NCBI GenBank assembly: GCA_946410375.1
Contig: CAMKAB010000008.1
Location: 1 to 12,527 of the forward strand
Reading direction: 5' to 3'
DNA from: an uncultured Spirochaetaceae bacterium
GTDB taxonomy: Bacteria > Spirochaetota > Spirochaetia > Sphaerochaetales > Sphaerochaetaceae
Length of the DNA: 12,527 bases
The first letter of the stretch is position 1, and every line of letters begins with the position of its first letter. The notes beneath the pieces are model-generated. The model searched no databases and was not told the DNA's origin. It saw only the letters and a list, made by a program, of their open reading frames with translations. The position numbers and the translations under genes are program-made. Shown here in pieces: positions 1 to 6,434 of the stretch.

Positions 1-512
1 AATTAGGTGATATTGCAATAATAAAGAATGGAAGAGACTATAAAGCGTTATCTGATGGAAATGTTCCTGTTTATGGTTCGGGCGGAATTATGACTTATGT
101 GAACAAGTCTGCTTATAATAAACCGACAGTTTTGATACCTAGGAAGGGAAGTCTTAATAATTTGTTTTATGTAGACACGGAGTTTTGGAATGTGGACACT
201 ATTTTTTACACAGAGATAAATCAGAGAATTGTCGTTCCGAAATATTTGTTTTATTTGCTTCAAAAAGAACATTTAGAAAATCTAAATAAGGCAGGCGGTG
301 TTCCCAGTCTTACCCAGGAGATTTTAAATAAAGTTGCTTTTCCGCTTCCTTCTCTTGCAGAACAGGAAAGAATTGTGAAAATCCTTGATCACTTTTATAG
401 CCTTTGCAATGATATTTCCTCCGGTATTCCCGCTGAAATAGAAGCCCGCAAGAAGCAGTACGAATATTATAGAGACAAACTATTGAGTTTAAAAAAAACG
501 GGTGAGCAATAG
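1..512 (+). CDS. hsdS: Type I restriction-modification specificity subunit HsdS, 3' part (5' end outside window)
   Basis: This is the C-terminal part of the DNA-recognition subunit that directs the HsdM methylase and HsdR translocase/nuclease to a bipartite target. The reading frame is open from the window edge (first whole codon at base 3), so the gene begins upstream. The visible ~169 residues start with a target-recognition-domain signature (LGDIAIIKNG, then PVYGSGGI and IPRKGSLNN) and continue to the conserved helical spacer PSLAEQERIVKILD. The gene ends with the typical tail IPAEIEARKKQYEYYRDKLL, which packs against HsdM. It belongs with hsdR at 1998, from which it is separated by two toxin-antitoxin modules; hsdM is presumably upstream. 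The last ~80 bp are repeated at 1203-1282. The family assignment is firm, and the DNA target cannot be read from this fragment. Confidence 0.93.
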   Translation, partial: LGDIAIIKNGRDYKALSDGNVPVYGSGGIMTYVNKSAYNKPTVLIPRKGSLNNLFYVDTEFWNVDTIFYTEINQRIVVPKYLFYLLQKEHLENLNKAGGVPSLTQEILNKVAFPLPSLAEQERIVKILDHFYSLCNDISSGIPAEIEARKKQYEYYRDKLLSLKKTGEQ

Positions 513-516
513 CAGA

Positions 517-536
517 TTTTATGCTATAATATAAAA
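517..536 (+). promoter_or_regulatory. Extended -10 promoter with AT-rich inverted repeat for the PIN toxin-antitoxin pair
   Basis: A perfect extended -10, TGCTATAAT, lies at 522-530, just after the hsdS stop codon and 23 bp before the antitoxin start. No good -35 is seen, as expected for an extended -10 promoter. The -10 sits between the arms TTTTAT (517-522) and ATAAAA (531-536), which could be an operator for autoregulation by the antitoxin. The promoter is fairly convincing. The operator is weak because the arms are AT-rich and short. Confidence 0.55.
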
Positions 537-552
537 GACAGGAGGTGTAACT

Positions 553-783
553 ATGTCTGAATTAGCATTTGCGGAGTTGCAATCTCAAGTCGAAGCACTG
601 CCTTTTTATCAGATGCTCATACTTCAAAATAATTTGAATCGTCTTGTTGAAAAAGAAAAAAACAAGAAATCCGAAGAATTTGTTGCACAGGGTATTTCCT
701 GGCTTGATGAGATTGCAGGTTCGGTTCACAGAGAAATTGACTACAAGAAAGAAAGGAACGAATGGCGTGATGAAAGAGCTTGA
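553..783 (+). CDS. Putative antitoxin of a PIN-domain toxin (VapB-like role)
   Basis: This 76-residue, charged, mostly helical protein is encoded immediately ahead of a PIN-domain RNase, with a 14-bp overlap. That layout is the standard antitoxin-toxin arrangement. The start is supported by a perfect AGGAGG at 540-545, seven bases before the ATG. The N-terminal half (ELAFAELQSQVEALPFYQM) would form the dimerising or DNA-binding part. The C-terminal tail DYKKERNEWRDERA is strongly charged, as expected for the segment that wraps around and inhibits the toxin. I recognise no named antitoxin family with certainty, so the function is inferred mainly from size, position and overlap. It is expected to repress its own promoter at 517-536. 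The gene sits inside the hsdS-hsdR interval. Confidence 0.75.
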   Translation: MSELAFAELQSQVEALPFYQMLILQNNLNRLVEKEKNKKSEEFVAQGISWLDEIAGSVHREIDYKKERNEWRDERA

Positions 784-1189
784 AATACTTATTGACTCAA
801 ACATCATTCTTGATCTGGTTCAAGAGCGAGAGCCATTTAAATCGCTTGCTAAAAAAATTATTGCGCTTTGTATTAAAAGAGAAATCAACGGCTACGTAAC
901 AGCGCATTCATTATGCGATATTTTTTATAATCTGAGAAAGGATAAAACTGTTCATGAACGTCTTTCTTTAATTTCAAACATTTGTAAATATTTAACAGTT
1001 ATCTCCGAACGACAGACGGATTTTGAAATAATCGCAGAAAATACGGAAACGAAAGACCTTGAAGACTCTTTGCAAATGATTTGTGCGGAAAATGCGAATC
1101 TTGATTATATTGTTACGCGAAATGTAAAAGACTTTGAAAAATCAAGGATTCCCGCTGTTGAGCCTGAGGATTTTCTGAAAACTCTTTGA
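770..1189 (+). CDS. PIN-domain toxin, VapC-like ribonuclease
   Basis: A 139-residue PIN-domain protein, probably a magnesium-dependent endoribonuclease toxin neutralised by the preceding 76-residue protein. The N terminus carries the hallmark ILIDSNIILDL with acidic D9. Later acidic candidates are D50, D96/D99 and D112. The C-terminal PIN signature is LDYIVTRNVKDF (residues 111-122). I chose the ATG at 770, which overlaps the antitoxin by 14 bp and has a purine-rich GAAAGGAA upstream at 750-757. The frame is open further upstream to 644, but that part is only the antitoxin gene read out of frame. The family is clear. The RNA target is unknown; VapC relatives often cut tRNA or rRNA. Confidence 0.88.
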   Translation: MKELEILIDSNIILDLVQEREPFKSLAKKIIALCIKREINGYVTAHSLCDIFYNLRKDKTVHERLSLISNICKYLTVISERQTDFEIIAENTETKDLEDSLQMICAENANLDYIVTRNVKDFEKSRIPAVEPEDFLKTL

Positions 1190-1193
1190 TTCT

Positions 1194-1298
1194 AAAATAA
1201 ACGATATTTCCTCTGGTATTCCCGCTGAAATAGAAGCCCGCAAGAAGCAGTACGATCAATATAGAGATAAACTTTTAACTTTTGGGCAAAAAGCATGA
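1194..1298 (+). pseudogene. Orphan copy of the hsdS 3' tail (hsdS remnant)
   Basis: Read in frame from 1194, this segment gives KINDISSGIPAEIEARKKQY followed by DQYRDKLLTFGQKA and a stop at 1296-1298. That is the conserved C-terminal helix of HsdS. Bases 1203-1282 match 411-490 of the intact hsdS at 72 of 80 positions, and the first 53 bases differ at only one. There is no start codon and no recognition domain, so it cannot make a specificity subunit on its own. It is either the leftover end of a second hsdS gene or a duplication made when the PIN toxin module arrived. HsdS proteins can also carry this motif in their central spacer, so the donor need not have been a gene end. Confidence 0.88.
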
Positions 1299-1322
1299 TA
1301 AAATACGTATGAGGAGATGTGA

Positions 1323-1357
1323 TTTACAAAGAGTATATTTCACTTTACAATGTAAAG
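1323..1357 (+). promoter_or_regulatory. Promoter with 15-bp palindromic operator for the relB-yoeB pair
   Basis: TTTACA at 1323-1328 and TACAAT at 1346-1351 are separated by exactly 17 bp and form a good sigma-70-type promoter 20 bp upstream of the antitoxin. The -10 lies inside a perfect palindrome, CTTTACA-A-TGTAAAG, at 1343-1357. A further half-site-like TTTACAAAG overlaps the -35. This is what one expects for a ribbon-helix-helix antitoxin that represses its own operon. Promoter and palindrome are visible directly; the regulatory role is inferred. A second possible extended -10, TGATAAAAT, overlaps the stop of the hsdS remnant at 1296-1304. Confidence 0.7.
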
Positions 1358-1370
1358 AAAAGGGGGAGCT

Positions 1371-1625
1371 ATGGCGCAAGTTAATTTCAGAATAGACGAT
1401 GCTCTTAAAGCAAAGGTGGAAAATGCGTGTAGCGCTATGGGTTTGACAGTGTCCGCAGCCATAACAATTTTTTTGACCAAGCTTGCAAACGAAAGGAGAA
1501 TTCCTTTTGAAGTGTCTGCGGATCCGTTTTATGCAGATGAGCATATAGACGTACTTGAAAAGAGGGCTCAGGATATGAAAACCGGAATAAATGTTCATGA
1601 ACATGAAATCATTGAGGCTGAATAA
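1371..1625 (+). CDS. relB: RelB/DinJ-family antitoxin
   Basis: An 84-residue ribbon-helix-helix antitoxin. The N terminus MAQVNFRIDDALKAKVENAC is the beta-strand and first helix of the RelB/DinJ fold. The family core GLTVSAAITIFLTKL and the IPFEV segment follow at residues ~24-48. The C-terminal part, including the acidic end NVHEHEIIEAE, should bind and block the toxin. A GGGGGAG ribosome-binding site lies at 1362-1368. The stop TAATG overlaps the start of the toxin gene by one base, indicating translational coupling. The protein probably represses its own promoter through the palindrome at 1343-1357. Its partner is a YoeB-type toxin, whose classical E. coli antitoxin is instead a YefM/Phd protein. 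Confidence 0.92.
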   Translation: MAQVNFRIDDALKAKVENACSAMGLTVSAAITIFLTKLANERRIPFEVSADPFYADEHIDVLEKRAQDMKTGINVHEHEIIEAE

Positions 1626-1888
1626 TGAGGAAGATTTGGCATGATGCGGCTTGGGATGAGTATCTATATTGGCAAGAATTAGACAAGAAAACGTTGAAAA
1701 GAATAAACAGGTTGTTGAAGGATATTGACAGGAATGGTTATGAATGCATTGGAAAGCCGGAAGCTCTCTCCGGTAACTTGGCTGGCTATTGGAGTGTTCG
1801 CATTGATGAAAAAAAACGCATAGTTTTTAGAATTTCCGGCAATGTCATAGAAATATTGGAATGTGGTTCACATTATGGACAGCATTGA
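1625..1888 (+). CDS. yoeB: YoeB/Txe-family mRNA interferase toxin
   Basis: An 87-residue RelE-superfamily toxin of the YoeB/Txe type, a ribosome-dependent mRNA endonuclease that stops translation when freed from its antitoxin. The N terminus (IWHDAAWDEYLYWQELDKK) and the core GKPEALSGNLAGYWSVRI follow E. coli YoeB closely. Residues equivalent to the YoeB catalytic set fall at the same numbers: E46 in GKPEAL, R65 in KKRIVF, and H83-Y84 in the C-terminal SHYGQH. All are present, so the toxin should be active. The start codon overlaps the antitoxin stop by one base. The module lies between the hsdS remnant and hsdR. Confidence 0.95.
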   Translation: MRKIWHDAAWDEYLYWQELDKKTLKRINRLLKDIDRNGYECIGKPEALSGNLAGYWSVRIDEKKRIVFRISGNVIEILECGSHYGQH

Positions 1889-1997
1889 AACTTGAGGAGC
1901 TTGTTGATAAGTTAAAAATAATTGCACATGAAATTGCTGTGCTTGACTATAGAAAAGCGGCTTAGAGGGAAAGTCCCTATGTAAGCAGGGGAAGAGA
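1889..1997 (+). other. Spacer between yoeB and hsdR with a small coding-like tail
   Basis: This 109-bp gap leads into hsdR. A short frame beginning with ATG at 1861, inside the yoeB end, runs to a stop at 1963-1965. It encodes about 34 residues including KLEELVDKLKIIAHEIAVL. It reads like the end of a real protein but has no ribosome-binding site and no recognised family, so it may be a remnant left by insertion of the toxin module. A small hairpin, AGGGA-AAG-TCCCT, follows at about 1967-1979, and then the hsdR ribosome-binding site GGGGAAGAG. Confidence 0.35.
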
Positions 1998-4900
1998 ATG
2001 CCTTATTTTAATATTGTTGCGGAATCAAATAAAAACACCGTGGTTACAGAGTATGAGCCTGTAAAAAAACGCTCAAATGAATATCAGAGCGAAGCTGATT
2101 TGGAAAAGGAATTTATTCGCATGCTCTCCGAGCAGGGCTATTCGTATCTTCCTGTTCATACCGAGTCGGAACTTGTTTTGAATTTGAAAGAAAGGCTGGA
2201 AGAGCTTAATAAAATAGAATTCTCCGATTCGGAGTGGAACCGTTTCTTTAGAAATTGCATTGCTAATCCTAATGAGCATATTGCGGAAAAGACCGCGAAA
2301 ATACAGGATGATTATGTTCAGGTTTTGAGAAGAGATGACAATTCTTTAAGGAATATCACGCTCTTGGATCATAAAAATATTCATAATAACCGTTTGCAGG
2401 TAATGAACCAGTATGTAAACGGAAAAGAAAGCGGTGCGACGTACGATAATTGTTATGATGTTACAATTTTGGTAAACGGGTTGCCGTTGGTTCATGTGGA
2501 ATTAAAGCGCAGAGGAATTGCTATTCGGGAAGCGTTTAATCAGATAGATCGTTATCAGAGAGATTCTTTTTGGGCCGGAAGCGGACTTTTTGAGTATGTT
2601 CAGATTTTTGTTATTTCCAACGGCACTGAAACGAAATACTACTCCAATACCACAAGGTTTAACAAGGAAAAAGAATCAGCCTCCGGAAGCGCCAGGAAAA
2701 GCAAGACGAGCAACAGTTTTGAGTTTACGTCTTACTGGGCGGATGCTAAAAACAGAATTATTCCGGATTTGATAGATTTTACAAAAACGTTTTTTGCAAA
2801 ACATACGCTTTTAGCGATTTTAACGAGGTATTGCGTATTTACTACGGAAAAAATGCTTCTTGTTATGCGACCGTATCAGATTACAGCCACCGAGCGGATT
2901 TTAAACAGAATAGAAGTTGCTCATAATTATAAAAAATACGGCAGCATAGCGGCGGGAGGGTACATTTGGCATACCACAGGTTCCGGAAAAACACTCACTT
3001 CTTTTAAAACGGCACGTCTCGCAACCGAACTTCATTTTATTGATAAAGTGCTTTTTGTGGTGGATCGCAAGGATTTGGATTACCAGACAATGAAGGAGTA
3101 CGACCGTTTTGAGAAAGGTTCTGCGGACAGCAATAGCAACACGGCGGTTTTGGAAAAACAATTACGCAGTCCTGAGGCTAAAATAATAATTACGACAATC
3201 CAGAAACTTGCCACGTTCATTAAAAAATATAAGGAGCATGAGGTTTATAATAAGCAAGTGGTCCTTATCTTTGACGAGTGTCATCGGAGCCAGTTCGGGG
3301 ATATGCATGCCGCAGTGGTTAAGAATTTTGAGCAGTACTATATGTTCGGGTTTACGGGAACTCCGATTTTTTCAAAGAATGCTGAAATAAACCCGCATTC
3401 AAGATTTTTTACAACGGACGGCGAATTCGGAGACAGGCTTCACTCCTACACGATAGTGGATGCGATAAATGATAAAAACGTTTTGCCTTTCAGAGTTGAT
3501 TATATAAAAACGATGGACGTTGACGACGATATAGATGATGAAGAAGTCTGGGATATTAACCGTAAAAAAGCCCTTGAAGCCCCTGAACGGGTAAACCTTA
3601 TTGTGAATTATATTCTTGATCATTTTGATCAGAAAACATATCGGGGAAATAAGTGGTATGAGTTTAATTCGCTGGTAAACATATCTGAGGTTTCGGCTTC
3701 CGGACGGGATAAAATAGATGAGATAAAGAAAAAGCAACGATTAAACGGGTTCAATTCAATATTTGCGGTGTCTTCTGTTCCGATGGCGAAGGTGTATTAT
3801 GAAGAGTTTCGTAAGATTATGAAAAATCATCCGGAAAAAAGCTTAAAGATTGCGGTGATATACAGTTATGCTGCAAACGAGGGAGAGTCCGAAGAGTTCT
3901 TGGGAGAGGAAAATTCCGAGGACACTTCCGCATTGGATAAGAATTCCAGAGATTTTCTTGAATCCGCTATTAGAGATTATAATTCCATGTTTCATACGAA
4001 TTATGATACTTCCGGTGAGAAATTTCAGAATTACTACAAAGATGTTTCCCTTCGTATGAAAAACAAGGAGCTTGATCTGCTTATAGTTGTGAATATGTTC
4101 CTTACCGGATTTGATGCCACAACGCTCAATACTCTATGGGTGGATAAAAATCTTAAAATGCACGGTTTGATTCAGGCGTTCAGCAGAACAAACCGAATTC
4201 TTAACAGCATAAAAACTTTTGGGAATATAGTATGTTTCAGAAATCTTCAGAAGAGGGTGGACGATGCAATATCTCTTTTCGGAGATAAAAACGCCGGCGG
4301 AGTTGTTCTTATGAAGAGTTTCAAAGACTATTATTACGGCTTTGACTCTGATGGGAAACATCTTCCGGGATATGTTCAAATGGTACGGGAGCTTCTTGAA
4401 AAGTTCCCTCTCGCAGAGCCTCGCATTGAAGGGGAGCAAAATCAAAAGGATTTCATTTCTCTCTTCGGGGCGATATTGCGTTTGAGGAATCTTCTAATTT
4501 CTTTTGATGATTTTTCGGGTAATGATTTGTTAGGCGCGCGGGAATTGCAGGATTATTCTTCGCGGTATCAGGACTTGCGCGATGAATGGAAAAGAAAAAC
4601 CCAGAAGGGAGAAGCTGCGGATATAACAAACGATGTTGTTTTTGAGATTGAGCTGATAAAGCAAATTGAAATAAATATTGATTATATTTTGGCTCTTGTG
4701 CAGAAATATCACGATGGTCATTGTAAAGATAAGGAAATACTTGTTGATATTAAAAAGGCTGTTAATGCGAGTCCTGATTTGAGAAGCAAAAAAGAGCTGA
4801 TAGAGAGTTTTGTTTTTTCTTTGAATTACTCGGATGAAGGCGATATTGCAGAGAATTGGAATGATTATATTGCTGAAAAACGCGAGGAAGATTTGCAGAG

Positions 4901-5204
4901 GCTTATTCGGGAAGAAAAACTTAAACCGCAGGAGACGAGAGAATATCTTTCCAATGCTTTTAGAGAGGGGGAGGTTAAGACTTTCGGGACGGAGATTGAC
5001 AAAATCATGCCCCCTATAAGCCGCTTCGGAGGCTCATTTAGGGATAATAAGAAGAAGATTATCATTGAAAAGTTAAAGTGTTTCTTTGAGAAATATTTCG
5101 GCATCGGCAGAAGTTTTGAAAAAGACGAGAAGTATTTTTATGCTAAACCCGAAATTCAAGACTTCATGGCGGCTGAAAAGGAAGAGAGGTATAAAGCGGA
5201 TTGA
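1998..5204 (+). CDS. hsdR: Type I restriction enzyme subunit HsdR
   Basis: The 1068-residue motor and nuclease subunit of a type I system; it translocates DNA using ATP and cuts unmodified DNA far from the recognition site. The N-terminal PD-(D/E)XK nuclease shows D154 and E168-L-K170, with the following QxxxY motif at Q182-Y186. The superfamily 2 motor has Walker A HTTGSGKT (residues 325-332), the DECH box (426-429), GFTGTP (451-456), FLTGFDA (701-707) and motif VI QAFSRTNR (726-733). The rest is the helical C-terminal region that docks on HsdM. Length is normal and no frameshift is seen, so the gene appears intact. The ATG at 1998 is preceded by GGGGAAGAG. It belongs with the hsdS at the left edge but is separated from it by two toxin-antitoxin modules. 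Confidence 0.97.
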   Translation: MPYFNIVAESNKNTVVTEYEPVKKRSNEYQSEADLEKEFIRMLSEQGYSYLPVHTESELVLNLKERLEELNKIEFSDSEWNRFFRNCIANPNEHIAEKTAKIQDDYVQVLRRDDNSLRNITLLDHKNIHNNRLQVMNQYVNGKESGATYDNCYDVTILVNGLPLVHVELKRRGIAIREAFNQIDRYQRDSFWAGSGLFEYVQIFVISNGTETKYYSNTTRFNKEKESASGSARKSKTSNSFEFTSYWADAKNRIIPDLIDFTKTFFAKHTLLAILTRYCVFTTEKMLLVMRPYQITATERILNRIEVAHNYKKYGSIAAGGYIWHTTGSGKTLTSFKTARLATELHFIDKVLFVVDRKDLDYQTMKEYDRFEKGSADSNSNTAVLEKQLRSPEAKIIITTIQKLATFIKKYKEHEVYNKQVVLIFDECHRSQFGDMHAAVVKNFEQYYMFGFTGTPIFSKNAEINPHSRFFTTDGEFGDRLHSYTIVDAINDKNVLPFRVDYIKTMDVDDDIDDEEVWDINRKKALEAPERVNLIVNYILDHFDQKTYRGNKWYEFNSLVNISEVSASGRDKIDEIKKKQRLNGFNSIFAVSSVPMAKVYYEEFRKIMKNHPEKSLKIAVIYSYAANEGESEEFLGEENSEDTSALDKNSRDFLESAIRDYNSMFHTNYDTSGEKFQNYYKDVSLRMKNKELDLLIVVNMFLTGFDATTLNTLWVDKNLKMHGLIQAFSRTNRILNSIKTFGNIVCFRNLQKRVDDAISLFGDKNAGGVVLMKSFKDYYYGFDSDGKHLPGYVQMVRELLEKFPLAEPRIEGEQNQKDFISLFGAILRLRNLLISFDDFSGNDLLGARELQDYSSRYQDLRDEWKRKTQKGEAADITNDVVFEIELIKQIEINIDYILALVQKYHDGHCKDKEILVDIKKAVNASPDLRSKKELIESFVFSLNYSDEGDIAENWNDYIAEKREEDLQRLIREEKLKPQETREYLSNAFREGEVKTFGTEIDKIMPPISRFGGSFRDNKKKIIIEKLKCFFEKYFGIGRSFEKDEKYFYAKPEIQDFMAAEKEERYKAD

Positions 5205-5611
5205 GTGTTTTCCCTCGGCCGGGGGAGGAATGCGAGAATAGCACAGTACTTTTTTTGAGCGGAGGCGATGAAATTTTTTCTATTGCCTGAAATGCGTGGA
5301 ATTACAGCTCTCCAGCTGTTAGCCTTAACACAGATTATCCCTATTAAGTTAAAAAAGAAAGAGTGGTTTTACGAGATGTGACGGTACCGGTTTTTTGTGA
5401 CATTTTTTATTCTGAGCTTTTTTCAGCTCTTCAACCGTTTCCTTATATGTAGGGGGCAGAATGCTCAATTCCTGATAGTTTAAGAGATTATATGGGGGTA
5501 GGCTTGTATACTTAGTCAATTTCTGAAAGTCAACGAAATATTCGTTATTTTGCAAAAGTGTGGTATAATGTATATGATTAATATAAAGGATAATATAAAG
5601 GAGGTCGGAGT
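5205..5611. other. Gene-poor 407-bp spacer after hsdR
   Basis: No convincing gene is present. A GC-rich imperfect hairpin (CCCTCGGCCGGGGGAGG) lies at about 5212-5228, just after the hsdR stop. A clean inverted repeat, ACAGCT-CTCC-AGCTGT, lies at 5304-5319, but no T-tract follows it, so it is not a classical terminator. A minus-strand frame of 68 codons at 5349-5555 reads reasonably like protein (for example ILPPTYKETVEELKKAQ). It starts with TTG, lacks a ribosome-binding site, and could be a decayed gene. The last 80 bp hold the promoter of the next toxin-antitoxin pair. Confidence 0.5.
5532..5569 (+). promoter_or_regulatory. Extended -10 promoter and inverted-repeat operator for the yafQ module
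   Basis: TGGTATAAT at 5561-5569 is a perfect extended -10, about 43 bp before the antitoxin start. A perfect inverted repeat, AACGAA-ATA-TTCGTT, lies at 5532-5546. Its right arm occupies the -35 position, 17 bp from the -10. A repressor bound there would block polymerase, so this is a good candidate autoregulatory operator. A strong ribosome-binding site, AAGGAGG, follows at 5598-5604. Confidence 0.65.
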
Positions 5612-5818
5612 ATGACAGTTACTTTAAGAAATGTTGACTATCAGTTTTTGAACATTCTGGAAAGTCTTTTGCCACTAAAAAAAGACATACAGATTGACAC
5701 AGAATATGATGAACCGAATGAACTTACCATCAAAGTATTACAAGATAGCGAAAACGGGAAAAATCTGAGTTCGGTCTTTACTTCTACAAACGATTTTATG
5801 GCGGCTTTAAATGCTTGA
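5612..5818 (+). CDS. Putative antitoxin paired with YafQ toxin
   Basis: A 68-residue acidic protein encoded directly before a YafQ-type toxin, with an 8-bp overlap. The ATG is well supported by AAGGAGG at 5598-5604. I do not recognise the family. It lacks the RIDEDLK-like ribbon-helix-helix start of DinJ, the usual YafQ partner. It reads MTVTLRNVDYQFLNILESLL and continues with a beta-rich, acidic centre (IQIDTEYDEPNELTIKVL) and the tail VFTSTNDFMAALNA. The C-terminal portion is the likely toxin-binding segment. The antitoxin role is inferred from size, overlap, promoter and position. Autoregulation through the repeat at 5532-5546 is plausible. Confidence 0.78.
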   Translation: MTVTLRNVDYQFLNILESLLPLKKDIQIDTEYDEPNELTIKVLQDSENGKNLSSVFTSTNDFMAALNA

Positions 5819-6086
5819 TTTAAGATTTACAATTCAATTTAAAAAAGATTACAAACTTGCTCAAAAGAGAGGTTTTGACCTTTCTGAATTTGAAATAGCT
5901 GTGAATAAATTGCGGAACAAAGAACCTTTAGATGAGAGATTTAAGGATCATCCTCTTTCCGGAAATTGGAAAAATCATAGGGAATTTCATCTTCATCCTG
6001 ATTTGGTTGTAATTTATTGTATAAAGCAGAATGAATTGATTCTTGAAATGGCTCGCATGGGAACCCATTCTGATTTGTTTAAATAG
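5811..6086 (+). CDS. yafQ: YafQ-family mRNA interferase toxin
   Basis: A 91-residue RelE/ParE-superfamily toxin of the YafQ type, a ribosome-associated mRNA endonuclease. The family pattern is clear: FKKDYKLAQKRGFDL near the N terminus, FKDHPLSGNWKNHREFHLHP in the middle and ARMGTHSDLF at the end. The residues matching the YafQ active site are all present: H47, H60 or H62, D64, R82, H86 and the terminal F90. The toxin is therefore expected to be functional. Its start lies inside the antitoxin gene, indicating coupled translation. Decayed sequence and an IS30 remnant follow immediately, so the module sits in a recombination-prone stretch. Confidence 0.94.
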   Translation: MLDLRFTIQFKKDYKLAQKRGFDLSEFEIAVNKLRNKEPLDERFKDHPLSGNWKNHREFHLHPDLVVIYCIKQNELILEMARMGTHSDLFK

Positions 6087-6130
6087 AAGAGATCTTGAAA
6101 ATGAATATTAAGGCTTAGGAAAGAAAATAA

Positions 6131-6274
6131 GAGTGTTTTGCTTTTCTTGCTGTTCTTGAAGTTCATTATCGAGAGTTCCCTGCTGGGACGGACAAGTTCT
6201 TTGCCTTGAACGAGGAAGAGGCGAAGAAGCACTACGAGCACTTAAAGAAACTGATTGATTTGTATCAGGACTGA
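6131..6274 (+). pseudogene. Remnant of an unrecognised protein (C-terminal fragment)
   Basis: An open stretch of 47 codons ending in TGA at 6272-6274 has no start codon. It reads like genuine protein: VHYREFPAGTDKFFALNEEE followed by AKKHYEHLKKLIDLYQD. The amphipathic charged helix at the end resembles the natural C terminus of a folded protein. I cannot name the family. It lies between yafQ and the IS30 remnant, so it is most likely the stub of a gene destroyed by insertion or deletion. It could also be a chance frame, although its composition argues against that. Confidence 0.45.
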
Positions 6275-6434
6275 TTTAGGAAAAGCACTATAATTCTTTA
6301 TATTGAATTTTGCGAGATATGTTGTGTAAAGGGACGGAGAGGTTTTGTGGTTTCGATTGAAGCGCGATATGTTTTGTTCAGGGGTGAAGTTTGATGCGGA
6401 AGTTATTGTTAAAACAGCGTTTTAAGAGTGGTAA

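Noticed and set aside
644..769. Upstream extension of the PIN toxin
   Set aside because: Those codons are the antitoxin gene read in another frame; the PIN fold begins at the ATG at 770.
5304..5319. ACAGCT-CTCC-AGCTGT hairpin as the hsdR terminator
   Set aside because: The stem is only six pairs and no T-tract follows, so it is noted only as an inverted repeat.
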